DNA of 64,000 nucleotides. Origin: Cryptomeria japonica (lineage: Eukaryota; Streptophyta; Pinopsida; Cupressales; Cupressaceae). The notes under the pieces are model-generated. The model did no database searches, had not been told where the DNA came from, and was given only the letters and a program-made list of their open reading frames with translations. The position numbers and the translations under genes are program-made. The stretch lies in contig NC_081405.1 in the NCBI RefSeq assembly GCF_030272615.1, positions 608,518,677-608,582,676 of the forward strand. The letters are read 5' to 3'. Shown here piece by piece: positions 11,992 through 23,114 of the stretch (positions are counted from its first letter, which is position 1; every line of letters begins with the position of its first letter).

Positions 11992-13159
11992 TGTTGGCTT
12001 GATGATGATGTTTTGATGTAATAGGTTGATTGGTGACTTTTTTTATGTTGTCATTAATGAAAACTATGTTTTGATAGTCATGTAAGTCTTTTAGGCCAAC
12101 TGGTAAAGCATAACAAATAGAGGAGATATTTTATCAGTGAACCGACAAATAGGACTTCAACCTGTAAACAAGAATAGAGTTGTATTCAAAGAAACTGGTA
12201 TGAGTGATCAATGAAGAGTTATGTGATGCGATTTTGCAATAGTGTTAAAGATTGTATCAGGTAACTATGTTTCATACCATGGCAACATATTCAATAGGAT
12301 AAGCAAGTTATGTTGTACAGAGTAGTTAATCATGAAGAACGACTAACTTGTAGAACAAAGTCACTAATATCGGTAAACAGGTACACATAATGTTTTATTT
12401 TTGAGTTGTTATGTTGGTGGCTGACATAAGTAAAGCATGTCATGCAATATTGTCCAGATTCATCGAACCTAAGAAATTGTCCCAAGGTTAGTAGCCAACT
12501 AAGTTGATTTTTATAAAAAGTATGATGAGTTATGAGATGTTGTATGAGATTGTGAGCGAATATTGAGAGTTTTATTGTGTGGTAATCTTACAAGCTCTAT
12601 ATTAATGTCTTGTTAATGTATTGAGAAGAACCGAAGCGGATCTTATGAGGCACAGAGGTGCTACATGCAAATCATTTTACTATTGTTTTCCTAACAGTTG
12701 CAACAGTCAAATCCCCTAGTTGGGTAGGTCCTAATAGGCCTAAAATTGTAAATCCCCTAATAGGGTAGCTCATTAACCTAAGTTTATATCCTCTTGTGAG
12801 GTTGCTCCTAATAGGGCAAATATTTTAACAGGACTGAGGTAAATCCCTTAATTCGGTGACTCCTAATAGGGTCTTCTCATAACGGGGCATATTTGTAAGA
12901 CCTTAACCGATCAAAGATTTCTATTCTGAAGATAGTGAATCTTGTGGGTATTAACTCCCACCATGGTTTTTCCCTTTTGGGTTTCCACGTATAAATCTTT
13001 GTGTTATGTGGAGCTTGATATATTGGGTGTTTGCTTATTTGGTGATATTTCTTTTATGTTTATTAAGCTTCAAGTTATTTAAAGTGGTGATCAGATTCGT
13101 GTTATTGTTTTTGCTTGCATTGATTCACCCTCCCCTCTTAGTGCCTTATAAGTTTATTG
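11992..13159 (+). repeat. 3' LTR of Sirevirus-like Copia, 3' truncated
   Basis: The LTR starts with TGTTGGCTTGATGATG right after the polypurine tract. It holds repeated CCTAATAGGG-type words (12710-12890) and the motif TTTTTCCCTTTTGGGTTTCCACGT (12966-12989), which also occurs in the other Copia LTRs of this window in the opposite orientation. Near 13120-13145 it reads TTGATTCACCCTCCCCTCT, typical of Copia LTRs near their 3' end. No clean CA end follows; at 13160 the sequence switches to copy B of the 2-kb repeat. A 90-codon frame (13006-13278) crosses this join and is not a gene. Confidence 0.6.
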
Positions 13160-15265
13160 CCACCAACTTAGAAACCATTCTAATGAAGGGACAATTCTTT
13201 AAGACTTTAGGGCTCTCCCACACAACCCTTTTTTGTTTTTTAGGGAAAAGTCCAAGTGCATACTTATATATTACTTAGAAATATTAATATTACATCATAG
13301 AAGGAGTGACAAAATAGTTCAAGAATAAAGAAAAGAACTCAATCTATATGAAGCAATACCAACCTACTACAAAGAGTTGAGCTCAATCTATAGACCTAAA
13401 TCTTACTATCCACATAGCAGAAAAATCATATAACAAGTATCTAGCTAAAATATTGACAAAGAGTAGGACTCAATCTATTTATTCAAAAAGTTGAGGATTA
13501 ACTTAATTGAAAAATATTGAAAGATCATATGGACAATTTATAGGTCTGTCTCGATATCTAAAAAAATTTATTAAAATGGTTTGTTTCCCATCTTCAAAAA
13601 GTAGGGTTTGAATCTAGGTAATAGATATGAAGGTGCTCAACTAGACCAGGGAACAAATTTAAACCTATGTGAATAAAGACATATGGAAAAGTTTTGAAAT
13701 AAAAATTCTACTACATTTTAAAACTGGGAGAACCCAAAGTTGAAGATTTGCACCTTATGAATGACATGAAAGGAATTGATTAGGAACTTATAAATTTTAT
13801 AATCCTTGTCAATTTATATTCCCAATACATGAAGGTACAAAACTACGTGAATGGCATTCATCCTCAAGACTAGTTTTAGGTTTAGATATAGAATGCATTT
13901 ATTTTGTTAGTGATATCAATATATATTTAATAGACAAGGATGAACAAAAGTATCACATCCCTAGTTAGCTAATAAAAATGATAAATATTATTGTTTGCAC
14001 ATACCACATATCACACATTCTTATAAGTTTATAGTTCAATAAAAAATAGACGGTAATGCCCCCAAAGCATGCATCCATAAACACCATAAAATAAATTTGT
14101 ACACTAACTATCTAGGTATCACAAGGGATTGAGTGTTAATGGTATTGGTCCAAGTGCTAGGGTAAAACCACTAACATTGAGTGACTTTTAGCCAGGTTTC
14201 AATATAAAATATTCTAAATGTGACCTATGATTTCTATTTAGATTGGTGGGATTGATATTGATTTTATCTGTAAAAAAAAAAATGTTCGAATAATTCATTA
14301 TCCATTAAATTTATTTTAGTGTAGATATTATCATATTTGACTTTAATGAGAAATGATAATTTTTATTGCATAACTTGAGTGTTGGAAAATCATTAGGTTA
14401 GTATTGTTCTCCTTTGCTCAAATGGCTGTTACATATTCAATAATATAGAATAAAGATCAAAGACAATAAACAATGGTATATAATTGTTAATGTCATGTTG
14501 ATGTCATGCTGTTATCATGATTTAATGTTTATCAAATCTTTTATATTAAATTTATAAATTTTAAATCAAATCTTTCTAAAACATTGAGATAATTAAATAA
14601 TGTTATTTTCAGTTATATCTCTAATCAATAAGATCAACCTAAGAAAACATTTCCACAATGTTTACATCAAATCATTTTAGAATATCCCCGTGAGTAAGAA
14701 TGTTATTTGAAAACATGTCCACAATGTTTGTGTCAAATCATTAAAAAAATTTCACTTGAATCAGAATACTATCTTCAGCTATTTCCTTGCTGGTAAAACT
14801 CATGTCTATTAATGAAAGTCAAACTAAAACAAATGACAATACCGTCTGATAATGTCCTCCAAAATATTTTAAAGCACAAGCATTCCTATCAATCAATGGA
14901 AGGGTAAAGAGTTCATTGAATCGGAGAGCGAAAGTCCATAGTTTGACTCTGGCAGCATAGAAATATCATAATTTTTTGACAAAGTGTAGTCAAATCCTGT
15001 GTTTACAGACTCAATGTTCCTATCAATCAATGGAAGGGTAAAGAGTTCATTGAATCGGAGAGCGAAAGTCCATATTATGAGTCTGACGGCATAGAAATAT
15101 CAAATTTCTTTTTGACAAAGTGTAGTCAAATCGGATCTCGTAACTTGTAAGTCGTGAACGTGCTTACAGAAAGGAGCCCACTTCTGACGTCTTTTCCAAC
15201 AGAAGAGCAAATTTATACTCTGCAAATGCGGCTAAACTCTTTCACTTTCTTCTTTCGATCAACGT
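13160..15265. repeat. Unknown 2-kb dispersed repeat, copy B
   Basis: Same-strand partner of 3607-5565, about 85% alike by eye, including the order of all landmark words. It is longer than copy A because it carries an extra 134-bp tandem unit. After the shared TTCTTTCGATCAAC end it continues into the fragment shared with 10011-10150. No coding capacity is seen. Confidence 0.7.
14883..15135. repeat. 134-bp tandem duplication inside copy B
   Basis: TTCCTATCAATCAATGG starts at 14883 and again at 15017. The block through TTTGACAAAGTGTAGTCAAATC is repeated with a few differences. Copy A has this block once (about 5308-5430), so the duplication arose after the two copies separated. Confidence 0.85.
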
Positions 15266-15400
15266 AATTATCATATAAGTACATAATATCATATACCTTT
15301 GCTAGTCAAACGTACTTTCACGCGTTTACATATTTCTAACAAGTATAATTTAACGCGTTTGCATATTTTTCCAAAATGTCAATATACGTACTACATGAGG
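15262..15400. repeat. Fragment shared with 10011-10150
   Basis: Close match to 10011-10150, here joined directly to the end of repeat copy B. The two loci may have once been one continuous unit of about 2.2 kb. Confidence 0.6.
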
Positions 15401-15713
15401 AAGGCACTCGATGAGGTTTCATATATTAAGGGCTATATTTTTAAGGGGTAAAATTATTTCTTACTACATGCTCGTGTCACGAGATTAATTGATGAATTTG
15501 AATTTAAGTTCTTAATCTATATCCTGTTTATTTTTCAGTAAATAACCATCGCTTTGCTTATAATTCATATTGGATATAGTAAATTGAATAAAAGAAAGGT
15601 AATTTTGAACGACTGTTGTTGTGTAAATTGCAGAGACCAAGGAGAGCAATCTCAGCCAAAGCGGGAAAACAATGGAAATTGTCGCACCAGTCATATGATT
15701 TGATTGTAAGAAA
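15395..15713 (+). pseudogene. Candidate two-exon small gene or gene fragment
   Basis: An ATG at 15395 opens 17 codons (MRKALDEVSYIKGYIFK) followed by GG and a splice-donor-like GTAAAATT near 15448. An acceptor-like TTGCAG (about 15628-15633) precedes AGACCAAGGAGAGC. Joining the two gives about 41 codons ending at a TGA near 15700, and a GTAAG follows closely. The upstream copy-B end looks like a promoter/leader. I do not recognise the product; it could be the relic of a host gene or a chance arrangement. Confidence 0.2.
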
Positions 15714-17150
15714 TCGCTCCATTTTCTAGAGCGAATATCAGTCCATGCCCTTGTAAATATATAATGAAGTTGTAGGTATAGTTATGTAAACGACATAGAA
15801 GTTGCCATAAATGTCTGGAACCTTGTTGCTCTAGATTTTCTTAGCAAGATAAGTACAGTTTTTACATAAGGATTTAGGAATAATGAGCTGAGATTTTCAG
15901 GAACGGTAGAGATTCTAAATTTCTGACATATGTGGTTAGGTTTTGTTCACTTGTAAATTTCACCTTCAAACTTTGTAGAACTTGCTCTCTTGTTATTTTC
16001 ATTTGAGAGCCTTGTGGTGGTCTTTGAAAGTGTATTTTCAGCCTTGTTACTAGCAAAGCGAAGAGCGATGACCGATTTATAATATTTCAATCTTCTTGTC
16101 AACATAACAAGATCGTAAACACATTCAATAAATAATATTGATCTGATTGTTTGATATTAATGCCGAAACTAATGTATGACTATGACTCAGCGAATGTGAA
16201 GGGTATGTCCTAACAATTAATATCTTATACTGTTAAGATGATTTATTAAGATGATGTCTTACAAATCTAATTACTAGATGCACAATTTATGACTATTGGA
16301 GCATAAGTCAATCCATAATAAGCATAGACTACGACTATCTTCTTTTAATCATAAAAATGATTTACTTGAATAATATCTAGAAATGTAATTACTAGACACA
16401 AAAGTCATGAGCCAATCGATAACAAGCATACTTCAAGAAAGTTAATGTGAGAAGGAAGGTGTTTGTATTTTAAACCAGAGAATTACATTGTGTCTAATTA
16501 TATCTCTTAATAGAATTCTATTAATTCACCTAGTCTAAGAGGCAAACCTGTAAATCATTGTTCTTATTCCATAATATTAGATTTAGCTTAACAGAAAACA
16601 TAAAAGGGTCCCACGCTCAAGGGAAAGGGGTGGTAACTCAACATTGAATGTTTATTATTTATTTTTAATTGTATAATTTATGAGGTAGAAATTTAGAATA
16701 ATAATTTATGTTTATAGAAGCAATTTATCGATCATTAAATTGAATGTAAGTTATAAATATAAATTTAAAATCTAAAAAATAATAAATTATGATATATCTG
16801 CTTCAATAATTTAACACTTTAATTAAAATTAAAATTTATATTGAATGTAATAGGGAAGAGGGACTAGTAGTAGTGAGGGCTAACTTCATCAATATGTAGC
16901 CATCACATGGTATATCATAAGACCACCTTTTTTTTCAGAAATGTAAAATGGAGACTTAGCTATCTACAAGTAAGGTTTGATGACGTGATTCATCACACAA
17001 CTCTTCAAAATAATGTGTTTAGTGTGAAGTGTCCAAAAAATAAATTTTTACAGATTCGATCAAAACTTAATCCAAAAATCTCTAAGAGTTTCAAACAAAA
17101 AAATATCACTTGTAATTAATACAATATCACATTTTTATGTAAAATATAAC
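15714..17150. other. Non-coding region without recognisable feature
   Basis: Mixed to AT-rich sequence. Short frames at 15874-16056 (-) and 16907-17119 (+) have no motif or context. I see no repeats shared with the rest of the window. Confidence 0.5.
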
Positions 17151-17162
17151 ATATAAAATTTA
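17151..17162. repeat. Left target-site duplication of the LINE
   Basis: ATATAAAATTTA here matches ATATGAAATTTA at 25169-25180 in 11 of 12 bases. The two flank the whole LINE, including its third ORF. Confidence 0.65.
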
Positions 17163-17248
17163 GAAGGTACTCAAGCGAGAGAAGCGGGAGAAGCGGGAGA
17201 AGGGAGAAGCGTTTCATTTGAACTCAGGGCAGTGCGGGAAACCTTGCA

Positions 17249-18906
17249 ATGGACAGGCAAACTAGGGGGAGAATGGAAAGAACAATTCTCGGGACTGCTT
17301 GGTTTCCTCTGAGTCGAGTGGAAAGGACCCGACGGATGGGGACCCACAAGCAAAAGACAAGCCTATTGATCCTGATGGAGAAAATGGTGAATCACGTGCT
17401 AAAGACACTCCTAGGCATGAATCTATTCGAAGGGACAGTAGTTGGTCTTGGACTTCTCTATTCGGTGTCAAACCGAGTGGAAAGTCCATGTTCCCTCCAG
17501 TTCATAATGTCTCAGACCCAAAAAAGAGAAGATTCGCTATTGATATTATAGACCCTTTTATTGATCATAACATTAACCTTATGGCAATGACACTGGTTAG
17601 AAAATTTTTGGGCTTGAGGCCAAATATTGATATTGTTAGGGTATTTGCTAAATGCAAATGGGTGCTTAAAGGTCAAGTTGAGATCACCGCTATGTCCAAA
17701 GGGGAGCTGTCTTTAGCTTTGTCTTGCAAGGAAGACCTGTCAAGAGTGCTTTATGATGGCCCTTGGCTAATTGGTAAATCAAGGCTAGCTTTGCAAAAAT
17801 GGGTCCCTAAGATGGACCTTAATGAATCCTTCTTTGTTCAGGCTCCAGTTTGGGTTAGACTATCAGTCCTTCCCTTAGATTTTTGGGTGGAAGATGTGTT
17901 TAAAGGAATTGCTAGCTCTTTCAAGGAACTCCTCTCTATGGACCCTATAACAACAGCTAGAAGAAGACTTACCCTTGCCAAGAATATGCAAGGCATAGAT
18001 ATGCCCTTATCCATTGAGATCAATTCTAGATTGGGAAAATGGAACCAACCTTTGGAATATGAAAGTGTCCCTTTCGCTTTATTTCACTACAAAAAAGAGG
18101 GACATACAGCAAGGAAATACCCACTTCAGGTTGTCAAAGAAAAAGAAAAGAAAGAAAAGGCAATGCAATGGAGAGCAAAAAACCCTGTTAAGCAACCTGA
18201 GGGCTTTGAAAAAGATAAAAGAATCAAAGAGGCCTAGAGTGTCATCACCCTTGACATGGTATAGCAATAAATGAATGTTAATATGGAAAACCTTGAAATA
18301 CCCTTGCTTGGTGAAGGTAAAAATGATCAAACAGGCAAAGACAATAGAGAACAACAAGATACCAATCAGGAGGATCAAAGAAGTGATAACCTGGAAGAAG
18401 GAGAAATATAGGTGGTGTTACAGGTCAATGAGGAAGAAGATTCAAATCACATTACAGAAAACACCAATAGAGATGACCTTAGTAGCAATTATGAAGAAGC
18501 CCAGAAGTGTTTCATCCTTGGAGGAATCTCGTTGTCGGGATCACAACAATTTGTAGAGATGGTGAAATTCACCATCCAACAATCATCAACAACTTCACTT
18601 CTTAATGCTAAGTGGGCTGAGGGCGAAGATATTGACCATAAGATAACCACCCAGAATACTCAAGAGGAATATTGTAATACAAATGAAGTTGTAGAGCGAG
18701 AGAGAGGGGGTAAAAAAGGGCCTAAATCTATCCCTCACGCTAATTTAGTCAAGACAAGAAACTAGACCAAAGCTGACATGGGTTTCAACCCATCTCCTCC
18801 TCGAAGGAAAAAAGCAAGCCAGATCAGAGATCAAGAGGCAAGCAAGAATATAGTAGATGGTACTCAAATGACCATCCATGAGGTATGTTCCCTAGTTACA
18901 AAATGA
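17249..18906 (+). pseudogene. LINE ORF1: DUF4283-like RNA-binding protein, broken
   Basis: In plant L1 elements ORF1 is an RNA-binding protein that packages the LINE transcript. The likely ATG is at 17249; a one-base shift near 17265 then leads into the main frame. Within 17580-18130 it shows the DUF4283 pattern: a phenylalanine/Cys-rich strand, 'YDGPWLIGK', then 'APVWVRLSVLPLDFW', then 'ARRRLTLAKN' and a zinc-knuckle position. In that knuckle (HYKKEGHTARKY) the Cys are lost and only the GH core remains, so zinc binding should be gone. The C-terminal part is acidic and Glu/Asn-rich. In-frame stops lie at 18235, 18262, 18268, 18409 and 18763. The frame ends at TGA 18904-18906, overlapping the ORF2 start. 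Confidence 0.8.
18903..18906 (+). promoter_or_regulatory. ATGA overlap of ORF1 stop and ORF2 start
   Basis: The ORF2 start ATG (18903-18905) and the ORF1 stop TGA (18904-18906) share ATGA. Such overlaps allow translation of the second ORF by termination and re-initiation in some LINEs (SART1 is the known case). Whether this plant LINE used it is inference. Confidence 0.6.
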
Positions 18907-19673
18907 AAATAATTTCATGGAATATACGCGGACTGAATAGTCCACATAAACAGGATGTTCTTAGAAATTTAGTTAGAGAACATAAACCGGACATTGTTAT
19001 TATCTAAGAAACTAAAATGACTAAAGAGAAAGTAGAAAATATTAAGTTTTTTAAGGATGGGAAATTTTTCAGTGGAATCTCTGATGGTGCTTCTAGGGGA
19101 ATTGCTATTTTCTGGAACCTAGGGCGCGTTTCTGGGGAGCCAGTCAAGACGGATAGCAATATGTCTTTTATCAGGCTTCATCACACTGGGGATGACACCT
19201 CTTTACTACTTACAAATATTTATGCCCCTAATAATAGATTTGGTAGAAGCAAATTTTGGAAAAAGTTGGAAGCTATTAGGGTTCTTTACAAGGAGGATAT
19301 GTGGAATGTTATGGGGGATTTCAACACCACCATCCAAGATAATGAGAAATTTGGAGGTTTTCCTTCACACCTAAAAAGTAGAATGGATCTTTGGAACTTT
19401 ATCAACAACCAGGGTCTCCATGATATTGAGCTCCAAAGAGCCAAGTTTACCTGGATGAATAGGAGGATGAGAGATGATCTTATTCAAGTCAGACTTGATA
19501 GATCCCTCATTTCTAACAAGTGGTTTAACCATTATCAGTGCTCCCTCTCTGCTATCTATAGGATTGGTTCTGATCATTTTCTTGTCATTCTTGTTGCTGA
19601 TAACACCATTGTTAAAAGAAATTTCTCATTCAGATTTGAAAGGATGTGGCTAGACCATCCTAACCTTGTGTAG
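18903..19673 (+). pseudogene. LINE ORF2, AP-like endonuclease domain
   Basis: This domain nicks target DNA to start target-primed reverse transcription. From ATG 18903 it reads MKIISWNIRGLN, the usual N-terminal strand. Then come the catalytic Glu in 'ETKM', 'NIYAPN', 'GDFNTT' and the final 'GSDHFLVIL' motif with Asp-His, so the family is clear and the catalytic motifs are still readable. A TAA at 19005-19007 (codon 35, just before the catalytic Glu, where Gln is normal) and stops at about 19671 and 19686 break it. It continues into the linker and RT. Confidence 0.85.
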
Positions 19674-19715
19674 GTCATTGAGAAGTGATGGTCTATTGAT
19701 GTCAAAGGTATTGAT

Positions 19716-21600
19716 ATGTATAGAATTGCGAAAAAATTAAGATATGTGAAGGACGATATTAAAAAATGGAATAAGGAGGTTTTCGAAGATCTCTTTGCTG
19801 CCAAGACCAAAACCCAGATGGAACTCAAGGGAATGCAAGATAAAACCCAAATGAGTGGATACAATGAAGTATCAATCAGGGAGGAAAATGAAGTGCTAGT
19901 GAAGTACCACAAGATTATCATAAGAGAGGAAGAATTCTGGAAACAAAGGTCTAGATCCCTATGGCTTAAAGCCGGGGATAGAAATACTAGATTCTTCCAT
20001 ATGACCGTGATGAAATACAAGGTTGTTAATAGAACCTCAAAGCTGAAAATTGGGGGAACTGAAATGAGGAAGGATGATGAGATTGGGAAGGAAGCCATAA
20101 ACTTCTTTACTTCACTTCTTTCAGTGGACTTTGGTCTGGATGGTCATTCTCAGAGTGACATCCTTGAGAATATCCCTTCAACTATTAATGAGGATCATAA
20201 CAAGGCCTTGGCAGCCATCCCTTCTGAGGAGAAAGTTAAAAAAGAGGTTTTTTCTTTTGATGGTAACAAAGCCCCAGGCCCGGATGGATTTCTATTGTTC
20301 TTCTTTCAAATCTTCTAGGACATCCTCAAAGCTGATGTAGTTAAAGGTGTGCAAGAGTTTTTTGGGGCTAGAATGATGTTAAAAGAACTTAATACAACTT
20401 TCTTAGTTCTGATACCCAAATGCTTGGGGGTAGACTCTATGAATAAGTTCTGGTCGATAAGCTTATGCGACCTGATATATAAAATTATTTCTAAGGTGGT
20501 AACAAGTAGGATGCTAAGGATTCTTCCTCTGATCAGTTCTCCCCAACATAGTGGATTTGTTCCCAACAGATAAATCCTTGACTCTATCATTTCTATCCAG
20601 GAAAACATTCATTTCCTGGTGGATTCAAAAAAGAAATGATTCTTATGAAGCTGGATTTGTCTAAAGCCTATGACCATGTGGACTGGAGTTTCATGGGTAA
20701 GGTGCTTGGAGATTTTGGTTTTGGAGTGAGATTTATTAAGATGATTGATCAACTCATCTCGACCCCTTCTTTTTCTATCATTGTCAATGGGGTGCCTTCT
20801 CCATTCTTCAAAACTTCTAGGGGTATCAGGTAGGGGGATCCCATATTCCCTATACTCTTCATCAATTTGGTTGAATGTCTAGGTAGATTTATTAGCAAAT
20901 ATGTTTCTTTGGGGCTCCTGTGTGGTAAACGCCCTCATCTGGCTTTAGAGAATGTACTCATCAGCAATTTGTTGATGATACCATTTTAATGGGATCATCC
21001 ACTATCAAAGAAGCGTCCAATCTTAAGAGTCTTCTCAACACTTATAGTATGGCCTCGGGTCAAACCATCAATTGGGAGAAAAACTTTATTTTCTTCTTCA
21101 ACACCCCAGAGGATAGACAAATCAGAATGGCTTGGATCCTTGGATGCCAAATTGGTAAGCCTCCTGCTATCTACCTTGGCCTCCCCTTGGGATTGAAACC
21201 CTCAGAGATATTTTGGAATAGTCTTGTTGATAGATTCAGTAGAAAGCTAGTTGGTTGGAAAGGGACCCTTCTTAGTCAAGATGGAAAAGTCTAGCTCTTA
21301 AAATCTTCCCTCTAGAGTCTTTCGGTGTATGCTTTAAGCCTTCTTAAAATCCCTGGAAAATTTGTTGATGCCATTGAGAAAATCCAAAAAGCCTTCCTGT
21401 GGTCTGGGGTTGAGAAGAAGAAGAGAATGGCTCTCATAGCTTGGGAAAATGTGTGTAAACCCAAAAAGAAGGGGAGTCTGGACTTAAGGAATATCAAAAA
21501 TTTGAACAAAACTCTTCTTGTAAAATATATTTGTAGAACTTATTAGGGAAAAGGAGAATGGAGTGATCTCTGGAAGGTTAAGCACTTAAGGAAAGTTCCC
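19716..21600 (+). pseudogene. LINE ORF2, reverse transcriptase domain
   Basis: The RT copies the LINE RNA at the nicked target. A linker with 'KAGDRNTRFFH' (typical of plant L1 just before RT) leads to 'NKAPGPDGF' (about 20264-20290), 'QHSGFVPNR', 'LDLSKAYDHVDW' (about 20645-20680), a 'GVPSPFF ... SRGIR' palm motif and the catalytic FVDD at 20968-20979. After that 'TYSMASGQTINWEKN' and 'PAIYLGLPLG' match the plant L1 thumb region. Stops (for example at about 20317, 20571, 20834, 21292, 21313, 21544) and frameshifts near 20633 and 20965 inactivate it. Both catalytic Asp of FVDD are kept. Confidence 0.85.
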
Positions 21601-22590
21601 ACCACTGAGGATTTCCTGGTCTCAAATCATATACCAAGCGGTTCTTTCATTTGGAATAGTATTATTCGGGATAAAGGTATTGCTAGTCTTGGCAAGTTCT
21701 GGGCCATAGGTGATGGTAGGAAGGTGGAATTTTGGGATGATGCTTGCATTGGTGGAGCCCCTTTTAATAAGAAGGCCTCTTAGATGCTCATCCAAAATTG
21801 TAAGGAGAAGATAGGTGCCAAAGTGGCTGATTATTGGAAAGATCAAAAGTGGGTGGACCTCAAATTTATTGATCCCAAACTCAAGCAAGTAAATTTAATG
21901 ATCAACCATATTGTCTTAAATACTAGAAGGGAAGACCACATGGTGTGGTGTGAGAATTCCTCAAGGACTTATTCGGTCTCTTCTGCTGTCCTTTTACTAG
22001 CTCAATCCCAAGATCCTACTCCTTGCTGGGCTAAGGATTGATATCCAGGTTTGATTCCTAAAATCAATATTTTTTTGTGGATCCTTTTGAGAAATAAGAT
22101 TCTAACTTCTGATAATTTGAGAAAGAGGAGCTTTTATTTCCCAAACATATGCTATCTCTGTCCTAATAATGAGGAATTTGTGAACCACATCTTGTTAGAC
22201 TGTCCTTTTACCACTCCTATTTGGGGGATGTTTTTTCAAATGTGGGGGTTGAATTGGGTTTTCCCAGAGGAGATACAAGATTATTTCAAAAGCTAGCATT
22301 ATTCTACCAATAATATCACAATAAGAAATTTGTGGAAGTTCTCTTTTTCCCATATCCTTTGGGGGGTATGGAATGAGAGAAATAATAGAATATTTTGGAA
22401 TGATATTAACACCTCTAAAGTGGTGTGGGTCAAGAAAAAAATTAAATGTGTTGAGAATGTGATGGCTAGGGGGGTGCATTGTTGTAGCAATAAGGAGGAC
22501 TTTGACATTCTCAAAAGATGAAATATCCCAACCTTTTTGGGCTCCAACATCAACCAAATAAATAGAAGATTATGTTGCTGGTCCTTTCCC
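21601..22590 (+). pseudogene. LINE ORF2, C-terminal linker and zinc-binding region
   Basis: Continuing ORF2, this part has 'GKFWAIGDGRKVEFWDD', a hallmark stretch of plant non-LTR retrotransposons, and the zf-RVT-type pattern 'FLWILLRNKILTSDNL' followed by CYLC, an HILLDC motif and a final Trp (about 22070-22230). The Cys and His positions of that zinc-binding motif are still present. Stops at about 21781, 22039, 22294 and 22519 interrupt the frame. The segment links the RT to the RNase H. Confidence 0.75.
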
Positions 22591-23085
22591 CTCAATGATT
22601 GGTTTAAGGCCAACTTTGATGGCACGGCGAAAGGAAAACCGGGACCTGCTGGTTGCAGTGGTGTTATCCGAAATGGGGCTGGCTTTTGCACTGGGGTGGT
22701 TGCCTATCCCTTAGGAATTTAGACCAATCATATGGCGGAAGCTATGGGCGCCCTTCAATCAATTAAATTAGTTTATAATTTAGGGGTCAAAATATCATGG
22801 TTGGAAGGCAAGTCTAAAAACATTATTAATTGCCTGTTAGGTAAACATCAACCTTCATGAACTATCAAAAACATCATTGAGTTTGCCAGGGAGTTCCTTC
22901 AGGGGTTTAAAAAATGCCACAATTTCAATGTTTAGAGAGAGGCTAATAGGAGCATTGACTGGGCTGCTAATGAGGCAATATTAAGCAAGCTAAATATTAC
23001 TTGGAATGGTGAAGGGGAGCTACCATGTGTGGCACGTGATATCTTAACTTATGAAAGATTGCATGGTAATAAGGGTCAGATTTGA
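22591..23085 (+). pseudogene. LINE ORF2, RNase H domain
   Basis: This is a plant L1-type RNase H, which would remove the RNA strand after first-strand synthesis. 'WFKANFDGTAKGKPGPAG' gives the first catalytic Asp (22618-22620), 'MAEAMGAL' the Glu, and 'REANRSIDWAANEA' the C-terminal Asp. At the position where the family normally has Asp in 'EGDSK' this copy reads EGKSK (Lys at 22810-22812), so one catalytic acid is lost. Stops near 22721, 22859 and 22935 interrupt the frame. ORF2 ends at TGA 23083-23085. Confidence 0.8.
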
Positions 23086-23114
23086 AATCATTTCTCGAGG
23101 TGTAAGGAGAAGTC

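Noticed and set aside
13006..13278. 90-codon hydrophobic frame as a membrane protein
   Set aside because: It starts inside a Copia LTR and crosses the join into repeat copy B; hydrophobicity comes from T-rich LTR sequence.
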